Source of the DNA: an uncultured Verrucomicrobiota bacterium
Lineage (GTDB): Bacteria; Verrucomicrobiota; Verrucomicrobiia; Limisphaerales; UBA9464
Length of the DNA: 63,349 nucleotides
Assembly: GCA_903880005.1 (NCBI GenBank)
Contig: CAIRNV010000203.1
Location: 1 to 63,349 of the forward strand
Reading direction: 5' to 3'
Shown piece after piece: positions 9,163 to 20,201 of the stretch (its first letter is position 1; the number at the start of each line of letters is the position of its first letter). Position numbers and translations under genes: made by a program. The notes under the pieces were generated by a model that was not told where the DNA came from, did not search any database, and saw nothing but the letters and a program-made list of their open reading frames with translations.

Positions 9163-10905
9163 ATGGTCGTTCCGATGTCATTGTTGCCATTGGGTGAATT
9201 GCCTGCTCATACGCCCCGCCGGTTTCTCCCGAATTCGGTGGACCTGGGGACCTGGGCGGCCTTGGAGCCGCATTTCGACCGATTGGAGGCGGCGGGTCGC
9301 GCCTGTGGCACCGTCGGGGAGCTGGAGCGGTGGCTGGTGGACCTGGGCGAGGTGACGTCCGCCATCGATGAGGAGCGTGCGAGGCGGTACATCGCGATGA
9401 CGTGCCACACGGAGGATCCGGCGGCGGAGAGGGCCTACCTGCAATTCGTGGAGGAAGTGGAGCCCCCGATGAAGCCCCGGATGTTCGCATTGGCGAGGTT
9501 GTACTCGGGGCATCCGCTGCGTGGGTTGCTGGACCCGGCACGCTATGGGGTCCTGGACCGAGCCAAGCTTTTGGAGGTGGAGTTGTTCCGGGAGGAGAAC
9601 GTGGCGTTGGAGACGGAGGAGGCCCGGGTGGCGCAGCAATACCAGAAGCTGACCGGCGGGCTGACGGTTTGGTTTGACGGCGCCGAGCGCACGGTGGCGC
9701 AGATGGGGCGTTACCAGGAGGAGACGGACCGGACGGTGCGTGAGGCGGCATGGCGGGCGGTGGCGGACCGATGGCTGAAGGAGGAGGAGGCCTGCGATGG
9801 GTTGTTCGACACGCTGCGGGGACTGCGTGAGAAGGTGGCGGCGAACGCGGGCTTCGGGGATTACCGGGCGTATGCGTTCAAGGCGCGCGGCCGGTTTGAT
9901 TATGGGCCGGACGACTGCCTGCGGTTTCATGATGCGATCGAGGAGGTGGTGATGCCGGTGGTGCGTCGATTGCAGGGGCGGCGTCGGTCACAGATGGGCC
10001 TGGATGCCTTGAGGCCATGGGACACTGGCGTGGACCCTCTGGGTCGGCCGCCGCTGCACCCGTTCACGGAGACGGCGGAGCTTGAAGAAGGTGGCCAGAG
10101 GATCTTCGACCGACTCGACCCCGTGCTGTCCGGCGAGTTCAGGAGGATGCGGGAGCTTCGGCTGCTGGACTTGGCGAACCGCAAGGGCAAGGCGCCCGGC
10201 GGGTACCAGTACACGCTGAGCGAGGCCCGGCTTCCCTTCATCTTCATGAATGCGGTGGGGTTGCAACGCGACGTGGAGACGTTGCTGCACGAGGCCGGGC
10301 ACGCCTTTCATGCGTTGGCCTCGCGGGACGAGCCGTTGGCGCCGTACCGGGAGTGCCCGATTGAGTTTTGCGAGGTGGCGTCCATGGCGATGGAGCTGCT
10401 GGCGGCCGACAAGCTGGATGAGTTCTACGGCGAGGCGGAGGCGCGGCGGGCGCGGCGGACGCATCTGGAGGGGGTGGTAGGGGTGTTCCCGTGGATTGCG
10501 ACGATCGACGCGTTCCAGCATTGGGCCTACACGAACCCCTCGCATGGGCGGGAGGAGAGGCGCGCGGCGTGGCTGGCGTTGATGGATCGCTTCGGCGGCG
10601 ACGTGGACTGGGCCGGGCTGGAGCCCGTGCGCGGATGCCGTTGGCATCGGCAGCTCCATGTGTTCATCCACCCGTTCTACTACGTCGAGTACGGCATCGC
10701 GCAGTTGGGTGCGTTGCAAGTGTGGGCCAATGCCGGGAAGGACGCCGCCGGGGCCTTGGCGAGATATCGCCAGGCACTGGCGCTGGGAGGCTCCCGGCCA
10801 TTGCCGGAGTTGTTTGCGACGGCGGGCTGCCGATGGGATTTCAGCAAGGAGACGCTCCGGCCGTTGCTGGGCGCGGTGGAGGAGGAGTTGGAACGATTGG
10901 GGTAG
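9163..10905 (+). CDS. M3 family oligopeptidase (oligoendopeptidase F-like)
   Basis: A zinc metallopeptidase of family M3, 580 residues, close to the usual length for PepF-type enzymes, which cleave short peptides in the cytoplasm. The catalytic motif HEAGH is at residues 376-380, and the third zinc ligand is expected at Glu404 in the EFCEVASM segment. No signal peptide is seen. The following FHPFYYVEYGIAQLGALQVW region is typical of the subfamily. It is the first gene of a tight plus-strand run (M3, rhomboid, SDR, uvrB) with gaps of 3, 24 and 12 bases. A second in-frame ATG at 9175 is an alternative start. Confidence 0.93.
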   Translation: MVVPMSLLPLGELPAHTPRRFLPNSVDLGTWAALEPHFDRLEAAGRACGTVGELERWLVDLGEVTSAIDEERARRYIAMTCHTEDPAAERAYLQFVEEVEPPMKPRMFALARLYSGHPLRGLLDPARYGVLDRAKLLEVELFREENVALETEEARVAQQYQKLTGGLTVWFDGAERTVAQMGRYQEETDRTVREAAWRAVADRWLKEEEACDGLFDTLRGLREKVAANAGFGDYRAYAFKARGRFDYGPDDCLRFHDAIEEVVMPVVRRLQGRRRSQMGLDALRPWDTGVDPLGRPPLHPFTETAELEEGGQRIFDRLDPVLSGEFRRMRELRLLDLANRKGKAPGGYQYTLSEARLPFIFMNAVGLQRDVETLLHEAGHAFHALASRDEPLAPYRECPIEFCEVASMAMELLAADKLDEFYGEAEARRARRTHLEGVVGVFPWIATIDAFQHWAYTNPSHGREERRAAWLALMDRFGGDVDWAGLEPVRGCRWHRQLHVFIHPFYYVEYGIAQLGALQVWANAGKDAAGALARYRQALALGGSRPLPELFATAGCRWDFSKETLRPLLGAVEEELERLG

Positions 10906-10908
10906 GGG

Positions 10909-11616
10909 ATGGCCATGGGAGAGGGGCAAGGGAAGGTGGGGGATAGCCGGGAATTGCGGCCCGTGGACGGGGTGCAACGGGAGGTCACGTTGGCGTTGAT
11001 CGCGCTGAACGTGTTCGTGTTCCTAATTGAGCCGGCGGTGCGGGATGCCTCGCGGGGTTGGTTTGAAGCGCGGTATTCGTTGGCGGTCTCGGGGTTGAAG
11101 GCCGGCTACTGGTGGCAGTTGGTGACCTTCCAGTTCCTCCACGGCAACTGGCTGCACCTGGGCACCAACCTGGTGTTGTTGCATTCGATGGGCCCGGTGC
11201 TGGAGACGTCCCTGGGGCGTCGTCGATACCTGTTGCTGTACATGGGTTCTGGGGCGCTGGGCGGTTTGGTGCAGATCGGGGCGGCCTTCGCGTGGCCCTC
11301 GCATTTCAGCCATGCCGTGGTGGGGGCGTCGGCGGGGTTGTGCGGGTTGCTGGGCGCGCTCGGCTACCTCTACGCGGACGACGTGGTTCGCGGGTTGTTG
11401 TTCTTCGTCATCCCGTTTCGCGTGAAGGCCAAGGTGATGCTGCTGCTGGCCGGCGTGATCTCGATGGTGGGAACGGTGCTTCCCTTTGGCCGGGTGGCGC
11501 ACTTTGCCCACCTGGGTGGGTTGGTGGGAGGGTTGCTGCTGTTGCAGGTCATGCGCGTGAAGGCGACCTCGCTGGCGGGCGACGACGGCGAGGAGCCCAG
11601 GCCGGGGAACACCTGA
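10909..11616 (+). CDS. Rhomboid family intramembrane serine protease
   Basis: A 235-residue inner-membrane protein with about six hydrophobic segments. The rhomboid signature is intact: HGNWLHLGTNL (residues 78-88), the catalytic serine in GASAGLCG (Ser141) and the catalytic histidine in HFAHLGGLVGG (His201). Rhomboids cut transmembrane segments of client proteins; the client here is unknown. The start codon lies only three bases after the stop of the M3 peptidase, so the two are probably translationally coupled and may both act in peptide or protein turnover. The C-terminal 20 residues are hydrophilic and acidic. Confidence 0.93.
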   Translation: MAMGEGQGKVGDSRELRPVDGVQREVTLALIALNVFVFLIEPAVRDASRGWFEARYSLAVSGLKAGYWWQLVTFQFLHGNWLHLGTNLVLLHSMGPVLETSLGRRRYLLLYMGSGALGGLVQIGAAFAWPSHFSHAVVGASAGLCGLLGALGYLYADDVVRGLLFFVIPFRVKAKVMLLLAGVISMVGTVLPFGRVAHFAHLGGLVGGLLLLQVMRVKATSLAGDDGEEPRPGNT

Positions 11617-11627
11617 CGGGGCGTGGG

Positions 11628-11635
11628 AAAGGAGG
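11628..11635 (+). promoter_or_regulatory. Shine-Dalgarno AAAGGAGG deciding the SDR start
   Basis: AAAGGAGG ends five bases before the ATG at 11641. This argues for that start rather than the in-frame GTG at 11623, which would read through the ribosome-binding site. Confidence 0.7.
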
Positions 11636-11640
11636 CGTGG

Positions 11641-12468
11641 ATGGCCGGCATGATGGACGGAAAGGTGGTGGTGATCATCGGGGGCACGTCGGGCCTTGGC
11701 CTGTCGGCGGCGGGTGCGTGCGTGGCGGCGGGGGCGAGGGTGGTGGTCACGGGCCGGGATGCGGCCAAGGTCAGGTCGGTGGAGCAGGCCTTGGGTGACG
11801 CCGTAAGGGGCGTTGTGGGCGATGCGCGCGAGCCGGGTGCGGCGGAGGCGGCGATCGAGGCGGGCCGGACCGCGTGGGGACGCTTCGACGGGCTTTATCA
11901 CGTGGCGGGCGGCAGCGGGCGGCGGCATGGGGACGGGCCGTTGCACGCGCTGACGGATGACGGTTGGGCACGGACGCTGGAGTGGAACCTGGGTTCGGTG
12001 TTCCTGAGCAATCGAGCGGCGGCGCGGGCGCTTCGCGAATCCGGCCACGGCGGGTCCGTGGTGAACTGCGGGTCGGTGCTGGGTTGGTCGCCGTCGCCAC
12101 GCCACTTCTCCACGCATGCCTATGCGGCCGCAAAGGCGGGCATCATTGGGCTGACGCGTGCGGCGGCGGCGACGTATGCGCCGGATTCGATTCGGTTCAA
12201 CGTGGTGGCCCCTGGATTGGTGGCGACGCCGATGTCGGCGAGGGCGCAGGCGGACGAGGAGATCCAGGGGTACATCCGAGGCAAGCAGCCCTTGGACGGG
12301 GGGCGCATGGGCCAACCGGAGGACTTGGACGGCGTGGTCACGTGGTTGCTGTCGGACGCGGCGCGGTTTGTGACGGGGCAGGTGATTGCGGTGGATGGCG
12401 GTTGGGGGGTCAGCGACGGGGGCGGGCTGCCCGGATTGTCGGGTGGCATGGGGCGGTCAAGCGGGTAG
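11641..12468 (+). CDS. Short-chain dehydrogenase/reductase (SDR)
   Basis: A classical SDR of 275 residues. The cofactor-binding glycine motif is GGTSGLGL (residues 14-21). The active site shows Ser145 (NCGSV), Tyr161 and Lys165 (YAAAK). The C-terminal segment GQVIAVDGGW is the standard substrate-side closure. The residue after the second strand is Arg39 (VVVTGRD), compatible with NADP(H) or NAD(H). The substrate is unknown; the family includes 3-oxoacyl-ACP reductase-like and sugar dehydrogenases. It lies in the same plus-strand run as uvrB, but there is no obvious functional link. Confidence 0.9.
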   Translation: MAGMMDGKVVVIIGGTSGLGLSAAGACVAAGARVVVTGRDAAKVRSVEQALGDAVRGVVGDAREPGAAEAAIEAGRTAWGRFDGLYHVAGGSGRRHGDGPLHALTDDGWARTLEWNLGSVFLSNRAAARALRESGHGGSVVNCGSVLGWSPSPRHFSTHAYAAAKAGIIGLTRAAAATYAPDSIRFNVVAPGLVATPMSARAQADEEIQGYIRGKQPLDGGRMGQPEDLDGVVTWLLSDAARFVTGQVIAVDGGWGVSDGGGLPGLSGGMGRSSG

Positions 12469-12480
12469 GCTTTGCCGAGC

Positions 12481-14550
<2,070 letters not shown>

Positions 14551-14591
14551 AGCGGGGCCCCTTGCGATGGGCGCCCCGGCGGAGGGCATCC

Positions 14592-14764
14592 CTCAGCCGG
14601 GACGATGCAGTTGGGAGGGGAGTGATGGCGCCGCAGATTCTTTCGCAAGACGAGGAGTGAGCGAGGCGCGGGCCAGTGCCAGGCCCGTAACGAGCGAAGG
14701 ACGAAGCTCTTGCGAAAGAAGATCCAGCAAGCACGACCGACCCAAGTGAATCGTTCCGGCTCAG
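14592..14764. repeat. Family A element, full length (copy A2)
   Basis: About 172 bases between the convergent genes uvrB and murJ. The left end is CTCAGCCGGGACGATGCAG and the right end AATCGTTCCGGCTCAG, its inverted copy. Internal blocks include GAGGAGTGAGCGAGGCGCG and AGCAAGCACGACCGA. The right terminus contains the TGA stop of murJ (14761-14763). The whole element could fold into one long imperfect hairpin. Confidence 0.88.
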
Positions 14765-16326
14765 GGGTTCGCCGCGCCCAGCTTGCGGCGCAGCACGGAG
14801 ACCAGCTCGTGGGCTTGGGGGACTCCGGTCCGAAGGCTGGCGACCAGGTAGGCGGCCAACGCGATCACGGCCGGGACGAAGACGGCGCCGGCCTGCCGTG
14901 CCTTGCCTTCATGGCCGACGGCCGATTCCCACGCCGCGTGACAGCCCCATCCCACGACCCCCGCCATGGCCGCGAGGGCGCCGATGCGGGCGACCGACGG
15001 CGACAGGTGCCGCAGGTCGAACTTCGGCACCTTGCGCGTGAAGGCGTAGAGCAACAGGGCGACGTTGATGATGGCGGTGGCCGCGTTGGCGGCGGCGAGG
15101 CCCGCCTGCTGGAAGGGAAACGCGAGGACGAAGGCGAGCACCACGTTGGTCCCGAGGCAGAACATGCCCACGCGCATCGGGGTGCGGGTGTCGTCGAGGG
15201 CGTAGAAGGCGCGCGAGACGATCCCGGTCAGCGACGTGGCGAGCAGGCCGGGGGCCAGGTAGCGGAGGGCCATCGCCGCCCGCGCCGTGGCCAGCGGCGT
15301 GAAGCGCCCGTGCTCGAACAGCAATCGCACGATGGGCTCCGCCAGGACGATGAGGAGGACCGAGGCCAATCCATTCAGGAAGCACAGGTGCAGCATGCCC
15401 TCGCCGACCATGCGACGGAACTCGGGGTACTTCTTGTCCGCCGCGTGGCGGCTCAGCTCGGTGAGCAAGTAGGTGGCGACCGACACGCCAATGACACCCT
15501 GGGGCAGTTCCAGTAGGCGCACGGCGTAATTGTACGAAGCCAGCACGTGGTCGGCTTGCGACATGCCGATGATCTGCGTGGCCATGACGTTGAACTGGTA
15601 GGCGGCCACCCCCAACGTCGCCGGCATCAACCGCTGGAATGACTCCCGCACGGTCGGGTCCTTCCAGGGGTTCCCCCATGTGAATCGGAACCCCTCACGT
15701 CGCAGGGCGGGCCACTGGAAGGCGGCTTGGGCGATGCCCGCGATGATGACGCCCACGGCCAAGCCCATGACTTGTTGCTCCAACGTCGTCCCAAACAACG
15801 GGGCGAGCCCGTACACCGAGCCGATCATGACGAGGCTCATCGTGGCGGAGCCCAGCGCGGGCACGAAGTAATGGCCGCGCGCGTTGAGCATGGCCATGAA
15901 CACCGCCGCCACGCACATGAAGGCCGCGTAGGGAAGCATCCACCGCAGGAGCCTCAGCATCAGCTCGCGCTGCAACGGCATGGGCACCCATTCCACCATG
16001 ACCGTGGCCAACAACGTGATCAGCACGACGCCCGCCGTGCACAACCCGGCCACGGCCAGGGTCACCGCCGCGCCGCCGCGCATGGCCGCCTCCCGCCCGG
16101 CCTCCCGCTCGCGTCGCGCGAACGCGGGCACGAACACCGCCGTCAGGGCACCCTCGCCCAGCAGGCGCCGGAAAAGGTTTGGGATGGTGAACGCGGCCAC
16201 GAACGCGCTCGCCACCGCCGTGTCGCCGTAGAAACCGGCGTAGGCGGTCTCACGCAGGAATCCCAGCACGCGGCTCGCCATCGTCGCCGCCGCCGCCGCC
16301 CCTGCCGCCTTGATGAGCTTCGACAT
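14761..16326 (-). CDS. murJ: Lipid II flippase MurJ (MviN)
   Basis: MurJ, the MOP-superfamily flippase that moves lipid II across the inner membrane for peptidoglycan synthesis. The 521 residues contain about 14 hydrophobic segments. The N-terminus (SRVLGFLRETAYAGFYG), FTIPNLFRRLLGEGALTAVF and FYALDDTRTPM are hallmarks of the family. A complete murJ suggests this organism makes a peptidoglycan wall, which fits Verrucomicrobiota. The gene stands alone on the minus strand, 90 bases from the divergent rhodanese gene. Confidence 0.96.
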   Translation of the reverse strand: MSKLIKAAGAAAAATMASRVLGFLRETAYAGFYGDTAVASAFVAAFTIPNLFRRLLGEGALTAVFVPAFARREREAGREAAMRGGAAVTLAVAGLCTAGVVLITLLATVMVEWVPMPLQRELMLRLLRWMLPYAAFMCVAAVFMAMLNARGHYFVPALGSATMSLVMIGSVYGLAPLFGTTLEQQVMGLAVGVIIAGIAQAAFQWPALRREGFRFTWGNPWKDPTVRESFQRLMPATLGVAAYQFNVMATQIIGMSQADHVLASYNYAVRLLELPQGVIGVSVATYLLTELSRHAADKKYPEFRRMVGEGMLHLCFLNGLASVLLIVLAEPIVRLLFEHGRFTPLATARAAMALRYLAPGLLATSLTGIVSRAFYALDDTRTPMRVGMFCLGTNVVLAFVLAFPFQQAGLAAANAATAIINVALLLYAFTRKVPKFDLRHLSPSVARIGALAAMAGVVGWGCHAAWESAVGHEGKARQAGAVFVPAVIALAAYLVASLRTGVPQAHELVSVLRRKLGAANP

Positions 16327-16416
16327 CGTCGGGGGCAGGATGCGGTTGGGTCGCGGTGCTTCCCAGTTCCAACTTGTTCCTTTTCACCGGGGCGCATCCG
16401 CGCATGATGTGGCGTC

Positions 16417-16833
16417 ATGCGCATGGTTCGTTTCCTTTCCCTGGCTTGGGTGCTCGTCCTGACGTTGATGCCCGTGGTGCGCGCGGAGGAAAACGTCCGG
16501 TCGGATGGCAAGCCGGCGTTCGCCAACCTCGATGTCCCGCAGTTTGAGAAGCTGCGTGCCGACACCAACCACGTGGTGCTCGACGTCCGCACCAAGGCGG
16601 AGTTCGACCTCGCCCACATCCCCGGGGCGACCAACCTGGACGTCAACGGGCCCGACTTCGAGCAGCAGGTCGGGAAGCTCGATCGTTCCAAGGTGTACCT
16701 GGTGCATTGCGCATCGGGCATCCGCAGCATGAAGGCGTGCAACATGATGAGGCCGCTGGGTTTCACCAACCTGCACAACCTCCAGGGCGGCTTCCGCGCA
16801 TGGGACAAGGCGCAGCGAGCCGGCAAGAAGTAG
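16417..16833 (+). CDS. Exported single-domain rhodanese
   Basis: A 138-residue protein with an N-terminal signal peptide (residues 1-23, ending VVRAEE) and one rhodanese domain. The active-site loop is HCASGIRS with catalytic Cys98; the preceding VVLDVRTKAEFDLAHIPGA is the standard CH2A-type motif. Rhodanese domains transfer sulfane sulfur or bind small thiols. Being exported, this one probably acts in the periplasm, where its acceptor is unknown. A RidA-like gene follows 47 bases downstream. Confidence 0.9.
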   Translation: MRMVRFLSLAWVLVLTLMPVVRAEENVRSDGKPAFANLDVPQFEKLRADTNHVVLDVRTKAEFDLAHIPGATNLDVNGPDFEQQVGKLDRSKVYLVHCASGIRSMKACNMMRPLGFTNLHNLQGGFRAWDKAQRAGKK

Positions 16834-16880
16834 CCGCTGGTCGTCCGCCTCCCCCACCGCCCTTCAATCCACGCCGAGCC

Positions 16881-17339
16881 ATGACCGTGGAAGAACGACT
16901 TGCGCAGGCCGGCCTGGTGCTGCCCTCGCCGCCCCCGGCCGTGGCCTCGTACGAGCCGTGGACCCGGGCAGGGGAGTGGGTCTTCACGTCGGGACAATTG
17001 CCCTGGCGGGACGGCGTGATGGCCTATGCCGGTCGGCTGGGTGCGGAATTGGACGTGGATCAAGGCTACCAGGCGGCCCGGTTGTGCGCCCTCAATGCGT
17101 TGGCCCAGGTCAAGGCGGCCGCGGGCTCGCTGGACCGAGTCGTCCAGTTGGTCCGGGTCGAGGGCTACATCCACTGCGCCCCGGGCTTCCGCGGGCATCC
17201 CCAGGTGCTGAATGGCGCCTCCGACCTCTTCAATGCCGTGCTGGGCGACGCCGGCCGCCATGCCCGCCTCGCCGTGGGCATCGCGGACATGCCGTTGGGC
17301 GCGGCCGTGCAGGTGATGGTGACCGCGCGGGTTCGATGA
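16881..17339 (+). CDS. RidA/YjgF family protein
   Basis: A 152-residue member of the RidA/YjgF/YER057c family, longer than canonical RidA (about 130) and closer to the subgroup with a YEPWTRAGEWVFTSGQLP start. Canonical RidA hydrolyses reactive enamine/imine intermediates of amino-acid metabolism; other subgroups lack that activity. The C-terminal catalytic arginine region is partly visible as a VTARVR end, but the usual IEAxA(V/I)A motif is not present, so imine deaminase activity is uncertain. The start at 16881 gives the expected N-terminus (MTVEERLAQAGLVLP). Confidence 0.85.
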   Translation: MTVEERLAQAGLVLPSPPPAVASYEPWTRAGEWVFTSGQLPWRDGVMAYAGRLGAELDVDQGYQAARLCALNALAQVKAAAGSLDRVVQLVRVEGYIHCAPGFRGHPQVLNGASDLFNAVLGDAGRHARLAVGIADMPLGAAVQVMVTARVR

Positions 17340-17434
17340 GGCCCCGCCGGAGACCGTCGGTTCGACAGGAGGGCTCCCGTCGCGTGCGGGCCGCCGTGGT
17401 GAATCATTCTGGGCTGGGGGAGTCGGAAGCAAAC

Positions 17435-18724
17435 ATGAGAAGACAAGGCATGAGGACCGTGGCGTGGGTCATGGGGGCGGTTGCAACCTTGCTGGCCTCC
17501 GTGGCGGGTTGGTGCGCGGAACCCGAGAAGGATGCGGTCCTGCGTGAGGGGAGGCCCGGCGTTGCGGCAAGGGGCTTCCACGCATCCCCGGGGGGCGCGG
17601 GCCATCGCCTGACGCTGACCAACGGGGACGTCCGGGTTCCGTTGGTTGTGGTTCGCGGCAATTCGAGGCAAATGGGCTGGCATCTTGGGCGCCTGATGAA
17701 GGACGAGATGGCGCGCCTGGTGCCTGCCGCGGTGGCGGGCTTCAAGGCTGAGCTCAAGGTGGACGACGCGGTGCTGGACCATGCATGGGCCGCGACGGCG
17801 GCCCACACGGACGCCCGATTGCTGCATCAGCTCGTGGGGTTGGCCGAGGGCAGCGGCATCGACGTCCGGTTGCTGCAGCACGTGCATTGCCTGCCGCTCC
17901 TGATGCCGTACTCGTGCAGCAGCATCGCGGCCTGGGGGCAGGCGACCCAGGACGGCCACCTTTACCAGACCCGCAACCTGGACTGGTCGTTGCGTGCCGG
18001 GGCCCACGAGTTCCCGGTGGTGGTCGTGTACGTGCCGGAGTGGGGGCAGCCGCATGTGACGCCTTCGTTCGCGGGCTTCATCGGGGCGCACTGCGGGATG
18101 AACGCGGCGGGCATCGTGCTGTCGGAGATCGGGGACGCGTCGGCGAAGGAGATGCCGTATGACATCCACGCGCCGCATTTCACGGCGTGGTTCAGGACCT
18201 TGCTGTTCGATGCCACGACGCTCTCGGAGGCAGTTTCGGGCTTTCACCGTGTCCGGCCGACCAAGCGTTACCATTTCGTGTTCGGCGACGGCCTGACGGA
18301 GCGGCGCGCGGTCAAGGTCCGGGCGCATACGGGGCCGGGGCTCGCGGCGCCGCAGGTCGATGAGTGGCGCGACAACGACCCCCGGGACGAGCTCGCGCCC
18401 GCTGTCGTGTCGTGCGCCGTGTACCATGACGAGGGCCGTGGCGTGTTCCCGGGCTTGAAGGCGGGCCTGGGCAAGCTCGACGGGGATCGCATGATCGCGT
18501 TGGCCAACAGCATTCCGATCAAGGGGGGCAACGTCATGAACGCCGTGTTCGACGCGACGGGCCTGCGTTTGTGGGTGAGCTACGCCGGGGGATCCCATGA
18601 GGCCTACCAGCGCCCGTATGTGCACCTGGACCTATCGCGGTTGGATGCCGACGCAGACGGGCGTCCTGATTTCCAGAGGCACCGCCCGAGCTCGGTCCCG
18701 CTGGTGCCCGAAACGCGACCTTGA
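17435..18724 (+). CDS. Secreted C45-like Ntn hydrolase / acyltransferase
   Basis: A 429-residue protein with a signal peptide (about 1-28). From residue 161 it reads CSSIAAWGQATQDGHLYQTR followed by NLDW, matching peptidase family C45 and related acyl-CoA:6-aminopenicillanate acyltransferase-like Ntn hydrolases. The nucleophile would be Cys161, exposed by autocleavage after Ser160; Arg180 and Asp183 are the conserved downstream residues. Known relatives cleave or form amide bonds. The substrate here is unknown, and the signal peptide indicates action outside the cytoplasm. An alternative start is the ATG at 17450. Confidence 0.8.
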   Translation: MRRQGMRTVAWVMGAVATLLASVAGWCAEPEKDAVLREGRPGVAARGFHASPGGAGHRLTLTNGDVRVPLVVVRGNSRQMGWHLGRLMKDEMARLVPAAVAGFKAELKVDDAVLDHAWAATAAHTDARLLHQLVGLAEGSGIDVRLLQHVHCLPLLMPYSCSSIAAWGQATQDGHLYQTRNLDWSLRAGAHEFPVVVVYVPEWGQPHVTPSFAGFIGAHCGMNAAGIVLSEIGDASAKEMPYDIHAPHFTAWFRTLLFDATTLSEAVSGFHRVRPTKRYHFVFGDGLTERRAVKVRAHTGPGLAAPQVDEWRDNDPRDELAPAVVSCAVYHDEGRGVFPGLKAGLGKLDGDRMIALANSIPIKGGNVMNAVFDATGLRLWVSYAGGSHEAYQRPYVHLDLSRLDADADGRPDFQRHRPSSVPLVPETRP

Positions 18725-18762
18725 ATCTCGGTGGGGCTTTGGCAGCCTTTGCCAAGAAGCGC

Positions 18763-18834
18763 GCCAGCTTAGCTCAGCGGTAGAGCGGCAGTTTTGTAAA
18801 CTGCGGGTCGTCGGTTCAATCCCGACAGCTGGCT
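18763..18834 (+). tRNA. tRNA-Thr (TGT)
   Basis: A complete 72-base cloverleaf. The acceptor stem GCCAGCT/AGCTGGC is fully paired, the D stem is GCTC/GAGC, the anticodon stem GCAGT/ACTGC encloses TTTGTAA (anticodon TGT), and the T arm is GTCGG-TTCAATC-CCGAC. The discriminator is T. A genomic CCA follows at 18835-18837. Confidence 0.98.
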
Positions 18835-18928
18835 CCAGCCCCCCAAGCCAAATGGCTAGCCAAATATCGTCGGCCCTCCGTGCTGATTTTGGTTTGCACA
18901 GGACGCCGTCCTTGGGATTTCCTCCGGC

Positions 18929-19879
18929 GTGCGACGCAATTCTGGAGAGGGTGGCTGGTCCAAGTACCTTCGCGGCCCCTACGTGCTGGCATTTCTGGTC
19001 TTGGTCTTCTGCGTGCTGTTCGTCGGGCAGATGGGTTTCTTCAAGAAGGCCCCCACGACGAACAACCCGCCGGTCTTGTCCGTCCAGCCGGCGGTGGCGC
19101 CGACCAACCAGAGCTCCCAGGGTGGGGCGACGGCCGAAGACGAATTGAGGCAGGCCCACGCCTTGGCGAAGAGCCTCGGGGCCTCCATGGACGCCCTTCA
19201 GTCACGGCACAAGGCCCTCTCGGTGGAGGCCGTGCGCTTGTCGAATTTGCTGACGTCCGTGACCCAAAGCTCCGAGGCCTTTCGCAAGCAGGCTGCGGCC
19301 TCGTTGGAGGAGGCCAAGGCCGAGTTGTTGGCCCGGTCGAAGCGCATCGAGACGCTGGAGCGAGAGCTGGGAGCCTTGAACCAGCAATTGCGAGACTTGG
19401 GCGAGCGCATCGCGCGCCAAGATGCTCGCATTGCGGAAACCGAGCGCCGCGCGGCGACCTCCGAGGAGGCGCGGGTGGCCCTTCGCGCGTCATTGGAATC
19501 GATGCAGGCCGAGAAGCGCGAGTTGGAAAGCCGGTACCGGACCAAGGAATCCATGGTCGCCCAGGTCACCAAGCTCCGGAACGGCGAGGTTGCGGCACGG
19601 GACTCCTTGCTGCGTCGCAGTTGGCTGGGAAGCCTGGGATCCAAGGGCGCCTCCAAGGGGGCGAAGGCCAACACCCCCAAGCCCTCCCCCGGGACCGTGA
19701 AGAGCACCAAGCCCAGGGTGGAGGTTGCGGATGTCGCCTCGCCGCGCGCCAAGGCAAACCAGCCCGCGGTCGGGATCAGGAGTTCCGCTGTCGTGCCGCC
19801 CTCGGACCGCCTCAACGTGAGAACCAACGTCCCGACCACTGTGCGGCCGGGTGGTGGCGCGGAAAGACGGGGGCGATAG
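18929..19879 (+). CDS. Membrane-anchored coiled-coil protein, function unknown
   Basis: Not recognised as a named family. The 316 residues start with a short basic segment, one membrane helix (about residues 18-36, LAFLVLVFCVLFVGQMGFF), a Pro/Asn/Ser-rich linker, and then a long predicted coiled coil (about 75-215) rich in Ala, Glu, Leu and Arg heptads. A basic, Pro/Lys/Ser-rich tail completes it. The topology suggests an inner-membrane anchor with a periplasmic rod, a shape seen in cell-envelope scaffolds. The start is a GTG. It lies 92 bases after tRNA-Thr. Confidence 0.72.
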   Translation: MRRNSGEGGWSKYLRGPYVLAFLVLVFCVLFVGQMGFFKKAPTTNNPPVLSVQPAVAPTNQSSQGGATAEDELRQAHALAKSLGASMDALQSRHKALSVEAVRLSNLLTSVTQSSEAFRKQAAASLEEAKAELLARSKRIETLERELGALNQQLRDLGERIARQDARIAETERRAATSEEARVALRASLESMQAEKRELESRYRTKESMVAQVTKLRNGEVAARDSLLRRSWLGSLGSKGASKGAKANTPKPSPGTVKSTKPRVEVADVASPRAKANQPAVGIRSSAVVPPSDRLNVRTNVPTTVRPGGGAERRGR

Positions 19880-20056
19880 CGAAACAGCGGGCCCCGGCAG
19901 GGTTTGCGGACGACGGTGCGCTTCCCGCGCCTGGGTATCCTGGCTGAACAGGGCACGGGATCGCGAAATCTTGCCGTCGCGCCGAATGCTGCGGGCTCTG
20001 CTGTAGTCCGCAGTCCCTCACGCCGAGGCTAGATGGGCCCTGCTGGCTCGATTTTC

Positions 20057-20176
20057 TTGGCCGGGACGATGCAGTTGGATCGGTCGTGCTTGCTGGATCT
20101 TCTTCCGCAAGAGCTTCGTCCTTCGCTCGTAACGGCCCCGGTACTGGCCCGCGCCTCGCTCACTCCTCGTCTTGCT
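20057..20176 (+). repeat. Family A element, right end missing (copy A3)
   Basis: Lies in the 322-base gap between the convergent coiled-coil and alcohol dehydrogenase genes. It shows the left terminus (GGCCGGGACGATGCAGTTGG), the CGGTCGTGCTTGCTGGATCT block and GCGCCTCGCTCACTCCTCG, but the right terminus is lost. I see no gene in the rest of the gap. Confidence 0.82.
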
Positions 20177-20201
20177 TCAGGCTTCAACCCCTCCCGCAGG
20201 A

